A stretch of DNA of 64,000 nt from a virus, in IMG/VR virus record IMGVR_UViG_3300027985_000412, positions 1-64,000 of that record; one strand, 5' to 3'. Under the pieces are notes generated by a model. The model ran no database searches, was not told where the DNA came from, and saw only the letters and a list, made by a program, of their open reading frames with translations. The position numbers were made by a program, and so were the translations under genes. How positions within the stretch are numbered: the stretch's first letter is position 1; each line of letters begins with the position of its first letter. Shown piece by piece: positions 9,864 through 18,235 of this stretch.

Positions 9864-11014
9864 TGAGTATAGGCCTACACGATATAGATATAGCTACTTA
9901 TACTCACGTGCCATTTAATTTAGAAATAATGAAAATGGCAACATATTTTAAAAGAAAGAAGGAGATAGTTCACCTATCTTCTTCTCTCAATCCCGATAAG
10001 TATGGTGAGTTCTATATCAGAAAAGATTTTGATGATGGAATTTTTCCAAAACAAATCTATACAGCAAAGAATTTAATATATGGTGGATATGCTTTCTCAG
10101 ATAACTATGTTCCAATGGACTTATCTATTGAGAAACAGAAGGCTGATGTTTCCATATATTTTAAATATAAAGACATCTTTTCAATAAACAAAAAGTATTC
10201 CGAGATATTTAGAGTTTTAACAAATGCTCAACATATAAGATTATCTTTAGACGATAAAACAATTTGGACTGATTTTGAAAAACAATTTAATATCTATCCT
10301 ACGCTATGTAGTCTAATATTTCATGATAAAAATATTCATAAGATAGAGGGCGCGCAGGAGGTTATACAATCTCTAGTTGATAGAATGAATCCTAGAGCTG
10401 GTGGGAAACATATTGGTTTTAAATTCCCTATTATTGTAAATAATGAACAAGAATTATTATCTTGGAGTTATTTTCGACCTCTGCGCGATCTCTTTTTTAT
10501 TGAATATTCTGGAGTTATAGATGATACAGCTTTTGTTGAATTTATTCATCGACAAAAGCATACCTCTATTTGCGCGCAGATGAACTATATCGTAACCCGT
10601 GAATCATCTTCAGAGAATGATTTTGTGATAAATAAATTACCTCAAATTTTTAAGCAAGTTGTTTTTTGTAGAGTAAATGGTGTAAAAATTTCACTTAAAT
10701 ATGAAGATGATTTCTTCGTAGATAAACGATGGGAAAAAGTAATTAAGTTAATTAATTCCTTTGCAAATGTTCCTGCATACTATAAAGGGAAACCTTGTGA
10801 TCAAACTGTTTATCTACTTGTTAAAAGATATTTTACTCGTGACGAAAAAGATGAATATCTTTTTAAACAAACTGGATATTTGTTTAAAGAAGAAGCCCGA
10901 GAGCTATTTCAATTCGTTCGGGAAAATAACTATGAGCTGTTTAAACTGTTCTATGAATGTGAATCAGTATCACTTAAAGGAGGAAAACTTGAAAATGACT
11001 GGCAAAGAAATTAG
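9863..11014 (+). CDS. hypothetical protein with B12-binding-like N-terminus
   Basis: A 383-residue protein. The first 110 residues (IGLHDIDIA..., NLEIMKMATYFKRKK, YGGYAFSD) resemble the Rossmann-like N-domain found in front of some radical-SAM enzymes. However, no CX3CX2C cluster motif is present, so no radical-SAM activity is claimed. The C-terminal half is unrecognised. It starts in TAATG overlap with the polymerase gene and its end overlaps the next small gene. Location suggests a role in replication or nucleotide supply. Confidence 0.6.
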   Translation: MSIGLHDIDIATYTHVPFNLEIMKMATYFKRKKEIVHLSSSLNPDKYGEFYIRKDFDDGIFPKQIYTAKNLIYGGYAFSDNYVPMDLSIEKQKADVSIYFKYKDIFSINKKYSEIFRVLTNAQHIRLSLDDKTIWTDFEKQFNIYPTLCSLIFHDKNIHKIEGAQEVIQSLVDRMNPRAGGKHIGFKFPIIVNNEQELLSWSYFRPLRDLFFIEYSGVIDDTAFVEFIHRQKHTSICAQMNYIVTRESSSENDFVINKLPQIFKQVVFCRVNGVKISLKYEDDFFVDKRWEKVIKLINSFANVPAYYKGKPCDQTVYLLVKRYFTRDEKDEYLFKQTGYLFKEEARELFQFVRENNYELFKLFYECESVSLKGGKLENDWQRN

Positions 11015-11189
11015 AGGTCAGATTGATGCCCTCAACATGCAAATTGAAAAAGCTTTAAAGCCTAATCAATTTATTCTAAACAATCAAGTTGTTGAATACA
11101 GTAAGCAAATTGGCGCATTACAAGATAAATGCGACCATGTTTTTGTTGAAGGTTGCTGTGTTTACTGCGATAAACTAAAGGAGGACTAA
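10995..11189 (+). CDS. small Cys-rich protein
   Basis: A 64-residue protein starting at the ATG at 10995, chosen because a perfect AAAGGAGG lies just upstream. An in-frame ATG at 10761 has no such site. The first 45 residues look helical. The C-terminus reads CDHVFVEGCCVYC, a plausible small zinc knuckle or redox motif. It overlaps the preceding gene and abuts the glutaredoxin gene, so an accessory role for ribonucleotide reduction is possible but unproven. Confidence 0.65.
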   Translation: MTGKEIRGQIDALNMQIEKALKPNQFILNNQVVEYSKQIGALQDKCDHVFVEGCCVYCDKLKED

Positions 11190-11190
11190 T

Positions 11191-11406
11191 ATGCAGATTA
11201 TACTTTACACAACAGGATGTCCTAATTGTTTGATGTTAGAGAAGAAGATGATAGAGAAAGGTATTGAACCAACAACTATCATTCGAGATTTAGAGACTAT
11301 GGATAAATTAGGGTTTAAATCAGTTCCACAATTAGAAGTTGATGGACAAAGAATGACATTTTTTGAAGCCTATAAGTGGGCAGATAAGCAGGAGAAGAGC
11401 GCATGA
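11191..11406 (+). CDS. glutaredoxin / NrdH-like redoxin
   Basis: A 71-residue thioredoxin-fold protein with the redox motif CPNC (C10, C13), the cis-proline segment SVPQLEVDG and a helical C-terminus, matching the length of NrdH/glutaredoxin. Ribosome-binding site AAAGGAGG. It lies immediately before nrdD and overlaps it by 4 nt. Class III reductases normally use formate or a thioredoxin system, so this protein probably supplies electrons or maintains thiols in the reductase module. Confidence 0.85.
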   Translation: MQIILYTTGCPNCLMLEKKMIEKGIEPTTIIRDLETMDKLGFKSVPQLEVDGQRMTFFEAYKWADKQEKSA

Positions 11407-13346
11407 AGATAGACATTAAGCTAGGAAAGAACTTCACAACAACATTCAATAAAATGACAGATAAATATGGCGAAGAATTTGAGTTATTAAATGGATTCCA
11501 TGATAGAAACTTGAATTACACAGACTTTATTGATAATTTTGTTGATAAAGAAACAGTAGCTGATGCAACTATCGATGGTAATGCAAATGCTAATCAAAAG
11601 GATATTTGTTCATTAGAAAATGAGATGCCTAAACCTCATATGAAGTTATTAGCATTTAATAAGATTTTTTATGAACTAAACAAGCAATATGGGATTCAAG
11701 TTGCGCGCGATTGGTTAGAAACTGAATGGAATGGAGGATTCTATTTACACGATGCTCCATCGACTTCATTTAAACCTTATTGTTTTGCATACGATATTGA
11801 AGAACTTGTACAAAAAGGTCTTTATTTCATTAAAAACTTTAATGGCGCGCCACCGCAGCACTTAACTACGTTTACTGATTTCGTAGGAGAATTTGTCAGC
11901 TGGGTTTCTAACAGAACTAGTGGAGCATGTGGACTTCCATCCTTCCTAATTTACTCATATTATTTTTGGAAGAAAGATGTGAGTAGTAATCATTTTATGC
12001 TTAGTCCAGAATATTATAGAGATCAAGAATTCCAACGCATAGTCTATAAACTGAATCAGCCATATTTGAGAGTAAATCAGAGTGCATTTACTAACTTTAC
12101 AATAATGGATAGACCTTATCTTGCCGAGATTTTTGGAGGTAGATTATTCCCCGATGGAACTCCTATAATCGAACACATTGAAGAACTGATTGAATATCAG
12201 AAATCATTCATGAAGATTGTTAGCAAAGTAAGAAAAGAAAATATGATGACTTTTCCTGTTCTATCATATTCTCTACTATTCCAGAATAACAAATTTGTTG
12301 ACGAAGAGTTTGCGCGCTGGTGTTCTGACCATAACTGTAAGTGGATGGATTCCAACTTCTTTATGGATAGCGATGTTACGAGTTTGAGTTCTTGTTGTAG
12401 ATTAGTTAATGACTTTTCAAAGCTAAAAGGATTCTCAAATTCAATTGGCGGAACAGCTTTGAAAATTGGCTCGGTTAAGGTTAATACAATTAATCTTATG
12501 AGAATTGCTTATGAAAGTGAGAAGAGTCAATTACGGTATATGGAAATTCTCTCTCAAAGAGTTCATCTTGCAATTAAAGTTTTAGATGTAATTAGAACTA
12601 TCATTAAAAGAAATATTGAGAAGGGATTACTTCCTAACTATCAAAGCGGTATTATTGACATCGAGAGACAATTTAATACGATCGGTATTAATGCCATGTA
12701 TGAAGCTGTAAATTACTTTGGATATATTAATATGGATAGTCTTGGCAATGCCTCATATAGTGAAGAAGGAATAGCCTTTGCTTCTGCTATTATGGATAAG
12801 ATTAATGCTATTAAAGATAGCTATAATTTTACGTATAGTATTAATGTTGAAGCAGTACCAGCAGAAAGATGTGCAGTTATCTTATGTCAAAAAGACCAAA
12901 TGCTTTTCCCCGATCTAGTTAATCCAGATGATTATATCTACTCTAATCAATGGATTCCTTTAACACAAAGATGCACTATTCAAGAAAAAGTTCGTCTTGG
13001 AAGTATTCTTGATAAGAAGTGTGGAGGAGGACAGATTAGTCATATCAACATTGACGCACCTTTCGAGTCGCCAGGTAGTAAACATGGTCATGATATGGCG
13101 TGGAAATTACTAAACTATATTGCTCAACAAGGAGTTATCTATTTTGCTTTTAACTCCAAGATAAGCGTATGTAAGAATAACCACGGATTCTATGGTGACA
13201 CTTGTGATAAGTGCGGAGAGCCAAAAGCTGATACGTATCAGCGTATTGTAGGTTTCTTAACTCCAAGTAATTCCTATTCAAAAGAGAGAAAGAAAGAATT
13301 TACAAGTCGCACCTATTACGAAATAAACAAATTAAGGGAGTTATAA
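11403..13346 (+). CDS. nrdD: anaerobic ribonucleoside-triphosphate reductase (class III)
   Basis: A 647-residue glycyl-radical enzyme that would convert NTPs to dNTPs without oxygen. Recognisable elements are HDAP near residue 116, the NRTSGACGLP segment and the C-terminal glycyl-radical loop RIVGFL with radical G617. The usual zinc cysteines just before it are altered: one C-KNN-H pair followed by CDKC, instead of two CX2C pairs. No ATP-cone is obvious at the N-terminus, so allosteric overall regulation may be missing. The activase-like gene lies two genes downstream. Presence of this enzyme indicates replication in an anaerobic host. Confidence 0.9.
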   Translation: MKIDIKLGKNFTTTFNKMTDKYGEEFELLNGFHDRNLNYTDFIDNFVDKETVADATIDGNANANQKDICSLENEMPKPHMKLLAFNKIFYELNKQYGIQVARDWLETEWNGGFYLHDAPSTSFKPYCFAYDIEELVQKGLYFIKNFNGAPPQHLTTFTDFVGEFVSWVSNRTSGACGLPSFLIYSYYFWKKDVSSNHFMLSPEYYRDQEFQRIVYKLNQPYLRVNQSAFTNFTIMDRPYLAEIFGGRLFPDGTPIIEHIEELIEYQKSFMKIVSKVRKENMMTFPVLSYSLLFQNNKFVDEEFARWCSDHNCKWMDSNFFMDSDVTSLSSCCRLVNDFSKLKGFSNSIGGTALKIGSVKVNTINLMRIAYESEKSQLRYMEILSQRVHLAIKVLDVIRTIIKRNIEKGLLPNYQSGIIDIERQFNTIGINAMYEAVNYFGYINMDSLGNASYSEEGIAFASAIMDKINAIKDSYNFTYSINVEAVPAERCAVILCQKDQMLFPDLVNPDDYIYSNQWIPLTQRCTIQEKVRLGSILDKKCGGGQISHINIDAPFESPGSKHGHDMAWKLLNYIAQQGVIYFAFNSKISVCKNNHGFYGDTCDKCGEPKADTYQRIVGFLTPSNSYSKERKKEFTSRTYYEINKLREL

Positions 13347-13347
13347 T

Positions 13348-13563
13348 ATGGAATATGTAGAAGCTTATGTTGTATCAAGTTCTAAAATTAAGCAAGCTAT
13401 GGAAATTATTGAGATGAGACAGGGGAAGGGACATCCTATCTCTCTCATGTATATGCTCAAAACCTTCTTTCCAATGGCAGTAAAAAATCTAAATGAAAAT
13501 TTTAGTCAACAATTTACTTTAGGATATATTGAAGGGAGAAAAGATGCCAAACGTGGTTATTAA
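13348..13563 (+). CDS. hypothetical protein
   Basis: A 71-residue protein between nrdD and its activase-like gene, with AAGGGAG ribosome-binding site. It is predicted largely helical with a C-terminal GYIEGRKDAKRGY basic tail. No family is recognised. Its 3' end overlaps the ribosome-binding site and start of the next gene by 20 nt. Confidence 0.65.
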   Translation: MEYVEAYVVSSSKIKQAMEIIEMRQGKGHPISLMYMLKTFFPMAVKNLNENFSQQFTLGYIEGRKDAKRGY

Positions 13564-14026
13564 AGATATCGTCGAAGAAGACTTTATCAACTATAAAAAA
13601 GCATCAATGTTCATAGCCTTTCCAAATTGTAGTTGGAAGTGTGAAAGGGAATGTGGGCGCGCTATTTGTCAAAATAGTGCGCTTGCAAATACTCCTAGCC
13701 GAAATATTGGAGTAAAAACAATTCTAAATAAATATTTGAATAATCCTATTACCGAGGCAATAGTTGTGGGAGGATTAGAACCTTTTGATTCTTTAGAAGA
13801 TTTAGAAATATTAATCACTTATTTTCGGGCAGCAACAAAAGATGATTTTGTTATCTATACTGGATATACGGAAGAAGAAGTGGCTAACATGATTCCAGAA
13901 TATTTATTGAAGATGGAAAATATCATTATTAAATATGGACGATTTATTCCAGATCAAGAATCTCACTATGATGAAACATTAGGAGTAGAGCTATCTAGTC
14001 TAAATCAGTATGCAAAGAGGTACTAA
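13544..14026 (+). CDS. NrdG-like radical-SAM activase, divergent
   Basis: A 160-residue protein in the position and size range of anaerobic reductase activase. The start at 13544 is preferred over the in-frame ATG at 13529 because AAGGGAG precedes it by 7 nt. The N-terminal cysteine cluster is C29-x3-C33-x3-C37-x4-C42 rather than canonical CX3CX2C. The following VVGGLEPFDS segment matches the GGEP motif of radical-SAM activases, here GGLEP. It should install the glycyl radical on NrdD. The odd cysteine spacing lowers certainty about cluster binding. Confidence 0.75.
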   Translation: MPNVVIKDIVEEDFINYKKASMFIAFPNCSWKCERECGRAICQNSALANTPSRNIGVKTILNKYLNNPITEAIVVGGLEPFDSLEDLEILITYFRAATKDDFVIYTGYTEEEVANMIPEYLLKMENIIIKYGRFIPDQESHYDETLGVELSSLNQYAKRY

Positions 14027-14389
14027 ATGATTTATACAAGTTATTTTGCAAAGCTACAAAATATACCAAGTTCAGTAGTTCCTATAAGTATTTGTGGAAA
14101 GGCGCCAGATTGGTACACAGGGTCACAATATAAAAAGCTTGCTCCAAAATATAACTTCTTTATGGAGTGGAAGAGGAATCAAGATAATATATTCTATATC
14201 AGAGAATATTATGCTCAAGTGTTAGCTCCACTAAAACAAGAAGATGTTCTATTTGAGCTATTAAAATTAAGTATGAATAAAGATATTGTACTTTTATGTT
14301 ATGAAAAACCTAATGAATTTTGTCATAGACATTTAGTTGCAGGATGGCTTCAAGAAATTACTCCTGTTTGTGAACTAACTAAAATTTGA
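14027..14389 (+). CDS. DUF488-like protein
   Basis: A 120-residue protein with the hallmarks of DUF488: an early ICGKAPDWY segment and the C-terminal VLLCYEKPNEFCHRHLVAGWL, where Cys-His-Arg-His form the conserved cluster. The biochemical function of the family is not known. It starts immediately after the activase stop with AGAGGT upstream. The promoter for the next unit begins at its stop codon. Confidence 0.78.
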   Translation: MIYTSYFAKLQNIPSSVVPISICGKAPDWYTGSQYKKLAPKYNFFMEWKRNQDNIFYIREYYAQVLAPLKQEDVLFELLKLSMNKDIVLLCYEKPNEFCHRHLVAGWLQEITPVCELTKI

Positions 14390-14414
14390 CTTTCAATGGT
14401 ATTCATGATATAAT
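14386..14414 (+). promoter_or_regulatory. promoter for the dUTPase/RuvC unit
   Basis: TTGACT (14386-14391), 17-bp spacer, TATAAT (14409-14414), overlapping the stop of the DUF488-like gene. It can drive the genes from 14434 to 17740. Confidence 0.82.
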
Positions 14415-14433
14415 AGTACTATAAGGAGATAAA

Positions 14434-14661
14434 ATGAGAAATATAGATAAAGAAAGTGAGCTGGAATCAACACTTAGAAATATTGGCATTAATCTATTCT
14501 ATCCATTTACTCGTAAATGGAAGTCATTGGATAGGATTCTAAGAGAGATATCTAAAAAGTGGAATAAGCTTTCAGAAAAAGACCAAGATGATTTAAGTAT
14601 TTTAATGTGTGGACATAAAGATGCCGCAGAATTTCAAGTTTCGATAGAGGTATTATCATGA
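14434..14661 (+). CDS. small protein resembling a segment of the tape-measure core
   Basis: A 75-residue protein that aligns without gaps to about residues 570-640 of this phage's own tape-measure protein. Shared positions include LR-x2-G-x2-L, LD, the E-x4-W-x2-L-x4-Q pattern, a G and an F, roughly 14 identities over 66 by hand. It is not a fragment of a decayed gene: it has its own promoter and ribosome-binding site (AAGGAG) and a start codon. Its function is unknown. Possibilities are a tail-assembly modulator or an unrelated use of the same helical unit. Its stop overlaps the next gene. Confidence 0.6.
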   Translation: MRNIDKESELESTLRNIGINLFYPFTRKWKSLDRILREISKKWNKLSEKDQDDLSILMCGHKDAAEFQVSIEVLS

Positions 14662-15689
14662 TAAAATTAGATAATATTCAGGTTATGAATTTTGAAGGTG
14701 CTCTCCGAGGAATGAGAAATCCTATGGCTAGTTGGAACAAATCTGACAGTAAAGAAGAGATAACTGGATATAGAGGAGGTTTTGTTTCTGAACATCCAAA
14801 TCTTTGTGTTGCAGAAAAAGAATTTAGAATTGGTCAAGAAGATTTAAAACTTGCTCAAAAGCTAGTTTTATCTGGCTCAGATCATAGTAAATTTATGCGT
14901 CAGATATTTGTAACAATAGATATTACTGCACCACTTTACTGGTGGAAAGAAATGGATACCTATAAAGTAGCCACTGTTGCAAATAGTGAAAGTACAATGC
15001 ATCGCTTAGCGCAAACTCCAATCACAGAAGAGAATTTTAGTTTTGATAATTCTGTTGGAAATACGCATGATTTCTCTATTTTTGTAGAAGATAATAAGGC
15101 TTATAAAACTAAAGTATTAATAAATAATATTATTAATGTTTGTGAATTATTAAGACAAGAATATTTGAAAACAAAAGACCCAGACACATGGAAACTATTA
15201 ATACAGATGCTTCCTGAGAGCTGGAATCAAATGCGAACTTGGACTTGTAGTTATGCAACATTGCGAAATATTTATTTTGCAAGAAGATATCATAAGCTAA
15301 TTGAGTGGCGAATTTTCTGTGCAATGATTGAAAGTCTTCCTTATGCAAAAGAATTAATCTGCTGTGAAAAGCCAAAGAAAGAATTTCCAGTAATAGTTCT
15401 TTGTGGCAGTAGTAAGTTTAAGCAACAATTCTTATACTATGAGAAAGAATTGACACTACAAGGTAATATTGTTCTATCCACTAATGGTGTCTTTGGTCAT
15501 CAAGGAGATGCAATAATCTTCAAAAATGGTACTAAAGAAATGTTGGATAGGATGTATAAGCAAAAAATAGATATGGCTGATGAAGTGTTTGTTATCAACA
15601 AAGATGGTTATATTGGAGAGAGTACTCGAAATGAAATTGAGTACGCTAAAAAACAAGGTAAAATAATTAATTATTGTTACGAGGAGTAA
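14658..15689 (+). CDS. ThyX-like protein fused to deoxyribosyltransferase-like domain
   Basis: A 343-residue two-domain protein. Residues 1-240 resemble phage proteins related to flavin-dependent thymidylate synthase, with RQIFVTIDITAPLYWWKEMDTYKV and SESTMHRL. The canonical ThyX RHR...S motif is not intact, so catalysis is uncertain. From about residue 244, VIVLCGSSKFK, a nucleotide-binding MADEVFVINKDGYIGESTRNEIEYA segment and the short C-terminus match the nucleoside 2-deoxyribosyltransferase-like fold. It probably acts on nucleotides or modified bases. It sits just before the dUTPase gene. Confidence 0.65.
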   Translation: MIKLDNIQVMNFEGALRGMRNPMASWNKSDSKEEITGYRGGFVSEHPNLCVAEKEFRIGQEDLKLAQKLVLSGSDHSKFMRQIFVTIDITAPLYWWKEMDTYKVATVANSESTMHRLAQTPITEENFSFDNSVGNTHDFSIFVEDNKAYKTKVLINNIINVCELLRQEYLKTKDPDTWKLLIQMLPESWNQMRTWTCSYATLRNIYFARRYHKLIEWRIFCAMIESLPYAKELICCEKPKKEFPVIVLCGSSKFKQQFLYYEKELTLQGNIVLSTNGVFGHQGDAIIFKNGTKEMLDRMYKQKIDMADEVFVINKDGYIGESTRNEIEYAKKQGKIINYCYEE

Positions 15690-15696
15690 AAGGAAT

Positions 15697-16596
15697 ATGT
15701 CAGAAGTAAAAACAACAAATCCATTAGAAGATATACTAAATAGTATTGATTCAATCTCTCCAGATTTTGGAGGTATGGAAGGAATTGCCGCAACACTCGC
15801 TCTTCCAGAAAAAGAGTTTAATATGATGAGTGAGTTAATTCTTAGTGAATTAGAAAAGTCTTTGAATAATGCTGATGATAAGATGGCACTAGTAGCCTCA
15901 TTAAATGCAGCTGGAATGAAAGCTGAAGATTTATCAGATGTTTATGACAAATTAGTCGTAGAAATTGATAATCAACTGGCTGGACAAATGTCAGCAAAAA
16001 AGAGAGATTTCTTAAAGAGAATCATAGGCGCCTTAGTCAATGCAGCATCTTCCACCGAAGGTATCGCAAAAAGAATTATGCAAGTTCCTATTGAACTATG
16101 TCGAGAGGGAGCGAAAATTCCAACATATTCTAATCTTGGCGATGCTGGCTTAGATGTATATGCTCCAGAAGATTATGAAATAAAGCCGGGCGAGACTGTT
16201 ATTGTTAAGCTAGGAATTAAAACCGCTTTACCATTAGGCTATGAATTACAAGTGCGTCCAAGGAGTGGTCAATCGGTAAAAACAAAACTTCGTGTTGCCA
16301 ATAGTCCAGGGACAATTGATGCTAACTATCGTGATGAAATTGGTGTAATAATTGAAAATATCGAACCAAAGATTACCGATATTGAGTTCGAAGCAGTATA
16401 TGAAGAAGGAAATCAAATTCCTAGTTATTATATTGTAAAAAGCTTTGAAACTGGTAAATCTTACGTTATTGAAAAAGGACAGCGTTTTGCCCAGTTAGTA
16501 TTAAGCGAAGTTACAAGCGCATCTTTCTATCAAGTAGAAGATGTTAAAGAAATTGGTGGAAATCGTGGTGGCGGATTTGGTCACACGGGACAATAG
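15697..16596 (+). CDS. dut: dUTPase with N-terminal helical extension
   Basis: A 299-residue protein containing all five trimeric dUTPase motifs: DAGLDVYA (149-156), RPRSGQ (187-192), GTIDANYRDEIGVIIEN (205-221), GQRFAQLVL (261-269) and GNRGGGFGHTG (288-298). It hydrolyses dUTP to dUMP and keeps uracil out of phage DNA. Typical enzymes have about 145 residues. Here about 125 mainly helical residues precede the fold, and a 35-residue insertion separates motifs III and IV. The extra parts may mediate binding to another protein. Confidence 0.9.
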   Translation: MSEVKTTNPLEDILNSIDSISPDFGGMEGIAATLALPEKEFNMMSELILSELEKSLNNADDKMALVASLNAAGMKAEDLSDVYDKLVVEIDNQLAGQMSAKKRDFLKRIIGALVNAASSTEGIAKRIMQVPIELCREGAKIPTYSNLGDAGLDVYAPEDYEIKPGETVIVKLGIKTALPLGYELQVRPRSGQSVKTKLRVANSPGTIDANYRDEIGVIIENIEPKITDIEFEAVYEEGNQIPSYYIVKSFETGKSYVIEKGQRFAQLVLSEVTSASFYQVEDVKEIGGNRGGGFGHTGQ

Positions 16597-16605
16597 GAGA
16601 AGAAT

Positions 16606-16989
16606 ATGACAGAACCAGGAACAATTGTAGATATACCAAAAGGTATGCAACTCGCTCAAATGGAATCTTTAGAGATGATTTCTCATCCAATAGAGGCTGG
16701 TTATTGGAGAATAACAAGCATCTGGCGCACTAAAGATAATGAATTACTGAAATTTGTTTTCTTAAAGGCTCAAAGTGCAGATTTTGTATTAGATCATACA
16801 CAAACATCTTTTCATTCTCTGTTCGCTCCAATAATAACAGATACTAACTTACAATTAAACTTTAAATTATATCCTGAACCAACAGAGAAGGGATATTACT
16901 ATCACATCATAGACGTGACCCCTCGCGTAAAAATGACGTTAAAAGAGATTGAAAGAAAGTTAGGGTTAAAAATCGAAATTGTAAAATAA
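16606..16989 (+). CDS. hypothetical protein
   Basis: A 127-residue protein with ribosome-binding site AGGAGA, 9 nt after the dUTPase gene. Alternating strands (YWRITSIWRT, LLKFVFLKA, YYYHIIDVTPR) predict a beta-rich fold with a helical C-terminus. No family is recognised. Confidence 0.6.
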   Translation: MTEPGTIVDIPKGMQLAQMESLEMISHPIEAGYWRITSIWRTKDNELLKFVFLKAQSADFVLDHTQTSFHSLFAPIITDTNLQLNFKLYPEPTEKGYYYHIIDVTPRVKMTLKEIERKLGLKIEIVK

Positions 16990-16990
16990 A

Positions 16991-17740
16991 ATGGCTAAAC
17001 TAAGACTAGAAGATGTAAGAGGGGAGATAGAAGAAAAAGGCTGGAAGATGATATCGGATGCCTATGAAAATCTTGACGCAGAACTTACTTTAGAATGTCC
17101 AGAAGAGCACAGAGTATATATATCTTTAAAGAAATTTAGAAGAAATCCAGAGTGTCCAACTTGTAAAAATAATCCATTCAAAGAAATTGATACTAAAGTC
17201 ATTCCCAAAAATCCCAATATAACACGAGTACTCGCACTTGATCAAGCAACTAAACTTAGTGGTTGGTCAATATATGATGGAACACAATTAATTAAATATG
17301 GTGTCTATCATACAAGTTTAGATGATGAAGCTGCACGTATTCATGCTGTAAATGAATGGCTAATAAGTATGATAAATAATTGGAAACCAGATATCATTGG
17401 AATAGAAGATATTCAATTACAAGACTTTTCAAAAACTCAACAAACAAACGCAGAGAAAATAGGTGTGCAAACTTTTAAAGTTCTTGCGCGCCTTCAAGGA
17501 GCATTATTAAATACGATATTTGCTTCAAAAATCATAGTTCAAGTCGTTCATTCTTCAACTTGGCGAGCACATTGTAAAGTGACCGGTCGTACAAAAGTAG
17601 ATAAGAAGCGCAGTATGCAATTACTTGTCAAAAAATGGTTTGATATAAGTGTAACTGACGACGCTGCCGATGCTATTGGACTTGGTAAATATGTGGCTGA
17701 TACGTCAGTTAGAGGAATGATACTTGAATCTTGGGAATAA
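16991..17740 (+). CDS. RuvC-like Holliday-junction resolvase
   Basis: A 249-residue RNase H-fold nuclease. Catalytic acids are visible: D84 in ALDQATKLSGW, E139/D140 in IGIEDIQL and D223/D224/D227 in TDDAADAIGLG. The first 75 residues add a possible zinc-binding module (C36-x3-H40, C55-x2-C58), unusual for RuvC. It would resolve branched replication intermediates before packaging. The ribosome-binding site is weak, so it may be translated by coupling. It is the last gene before the bidirectional terminator. Confidence 0.82.
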   Translation: MAKLRLEDVRGEIEEKGWKMISDAYENLDAELTLECPEEHRVYISLKKFRRNPECPTCKNNPFKEIDTKVIPKNPNITRVLALDQATKLSGWSIYDGTQLIKYGVYHTSLDDEAARIHAVNEWLISMINNWKPDIIGIEDIQLQDFSKTQQTNAEKIGVQTFKVLARLQGALLNTIFASKIIVQVVHSSTWRAHCKVTGRTKVDKKRSMQLLVKKWFDISVTDDAADAIGLGKYVADTSVRGMILESWE

Positions 17741-17769
17741 AAAAAAGAGCTTATAGCTCTTTTTTTTTA
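17738..17769. terminator. bidirectional intrinsic terminator
   Basis: The stem AAAGAGCT-TAT-AGCTCTTT is flanked by A-runs on the left and eight or more T on the right. It can end both the rightward replication operon and the leftward structural operon, which converge here. Confidence 0.9.
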
Positions 17770-17789
17770 TCTAAATATTCTTTTTATGT

Positions 17790-18176
17790 TTACTCCTTAA
17801 TAAAAGGCATCATTGGTAATAATGAATCTAATGATAATTCAATATTACCAAAGTCTTCAATGTTAAACTCAATAGCAGTTTCTATTTCTACATCAAGATT
17901 CATTAAATCTTGAATTTTTTTCTGTGCTTCCTTATCTTTATCAGGTAGTATTTTAACGGAATTTTTATCTTCTGTTAATACTAAATTACCATCATCGTCC
18001 TTCTGTCCATATTCTTCTATAATTTTCTTAAATTCTTCTTGATAAAATGATGTCTCTTTATCAACAAGATTTGATAATTTACTCAACTTATACGTTGTTT
18101 TAATAGGAAGTTTAAATGTCCGTATTAATTGATAAAATTGTGAGATGTCCAATACCTCAAACATTTTTAATTTCAT
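17790..18176 (-). CDS. hypothetical phage protein (DUF1617-like)
   Basis: A 128-residue protein, last gene of the leftward operon. The pattern of a helical N-terminus, then YQEEFKKIIEEYGQKDDDGNLVLTED, resembles small DUF1617 proteins seen near tail genes of Firmicute phages. Ribosome-binding site AAAGGAGG. It also has a promoter of its own (18204-18232), unlike the genes before it, so it may be expressed separately, earlier or more strongly than the tail genes. Confidence 0.6.
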   Translation of the reverse strand: MKLKMFEVLDISQFYQLIRTFKLPIKTTYKLSKLSNLVDKETSFYQEEFKKIIEEYGQKDDDGNLVLTEDKNSVKILPDKDKEAQKKIQDLMNLDVEIETAIEFNIEDFGNIELSLDSLLPMMPFIKE

Positions 18177-18203
18177 AAATATCCTCCTTTTACTCTTAAT
18201 TAT

Positions 18204-18232
18204 AGTATACTATAAAATTTGAACTTTTTCAA
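18204..18232 (-). promoter_or_regulatory. minus-strand promoter for the last operon gene
   Basis: Reading on the minus strand: TTGAAA (18232-18227), 17-bp spacer, TATACT (18209-18204), then AAAGGAGG and ATG at 18176. TTTGAAAAAGTTCAAA around the -35 is partly palindromic. Confidence 0.65.
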
Positions 18233-18235
18233 ATT

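Noticed and set aside
9863-11014. Radical-SAM enzyme
   Set aside because: The N-terminus is reminiscent of domains that precede radical-SAM enzymes, but there is no cysteine cluster motif.
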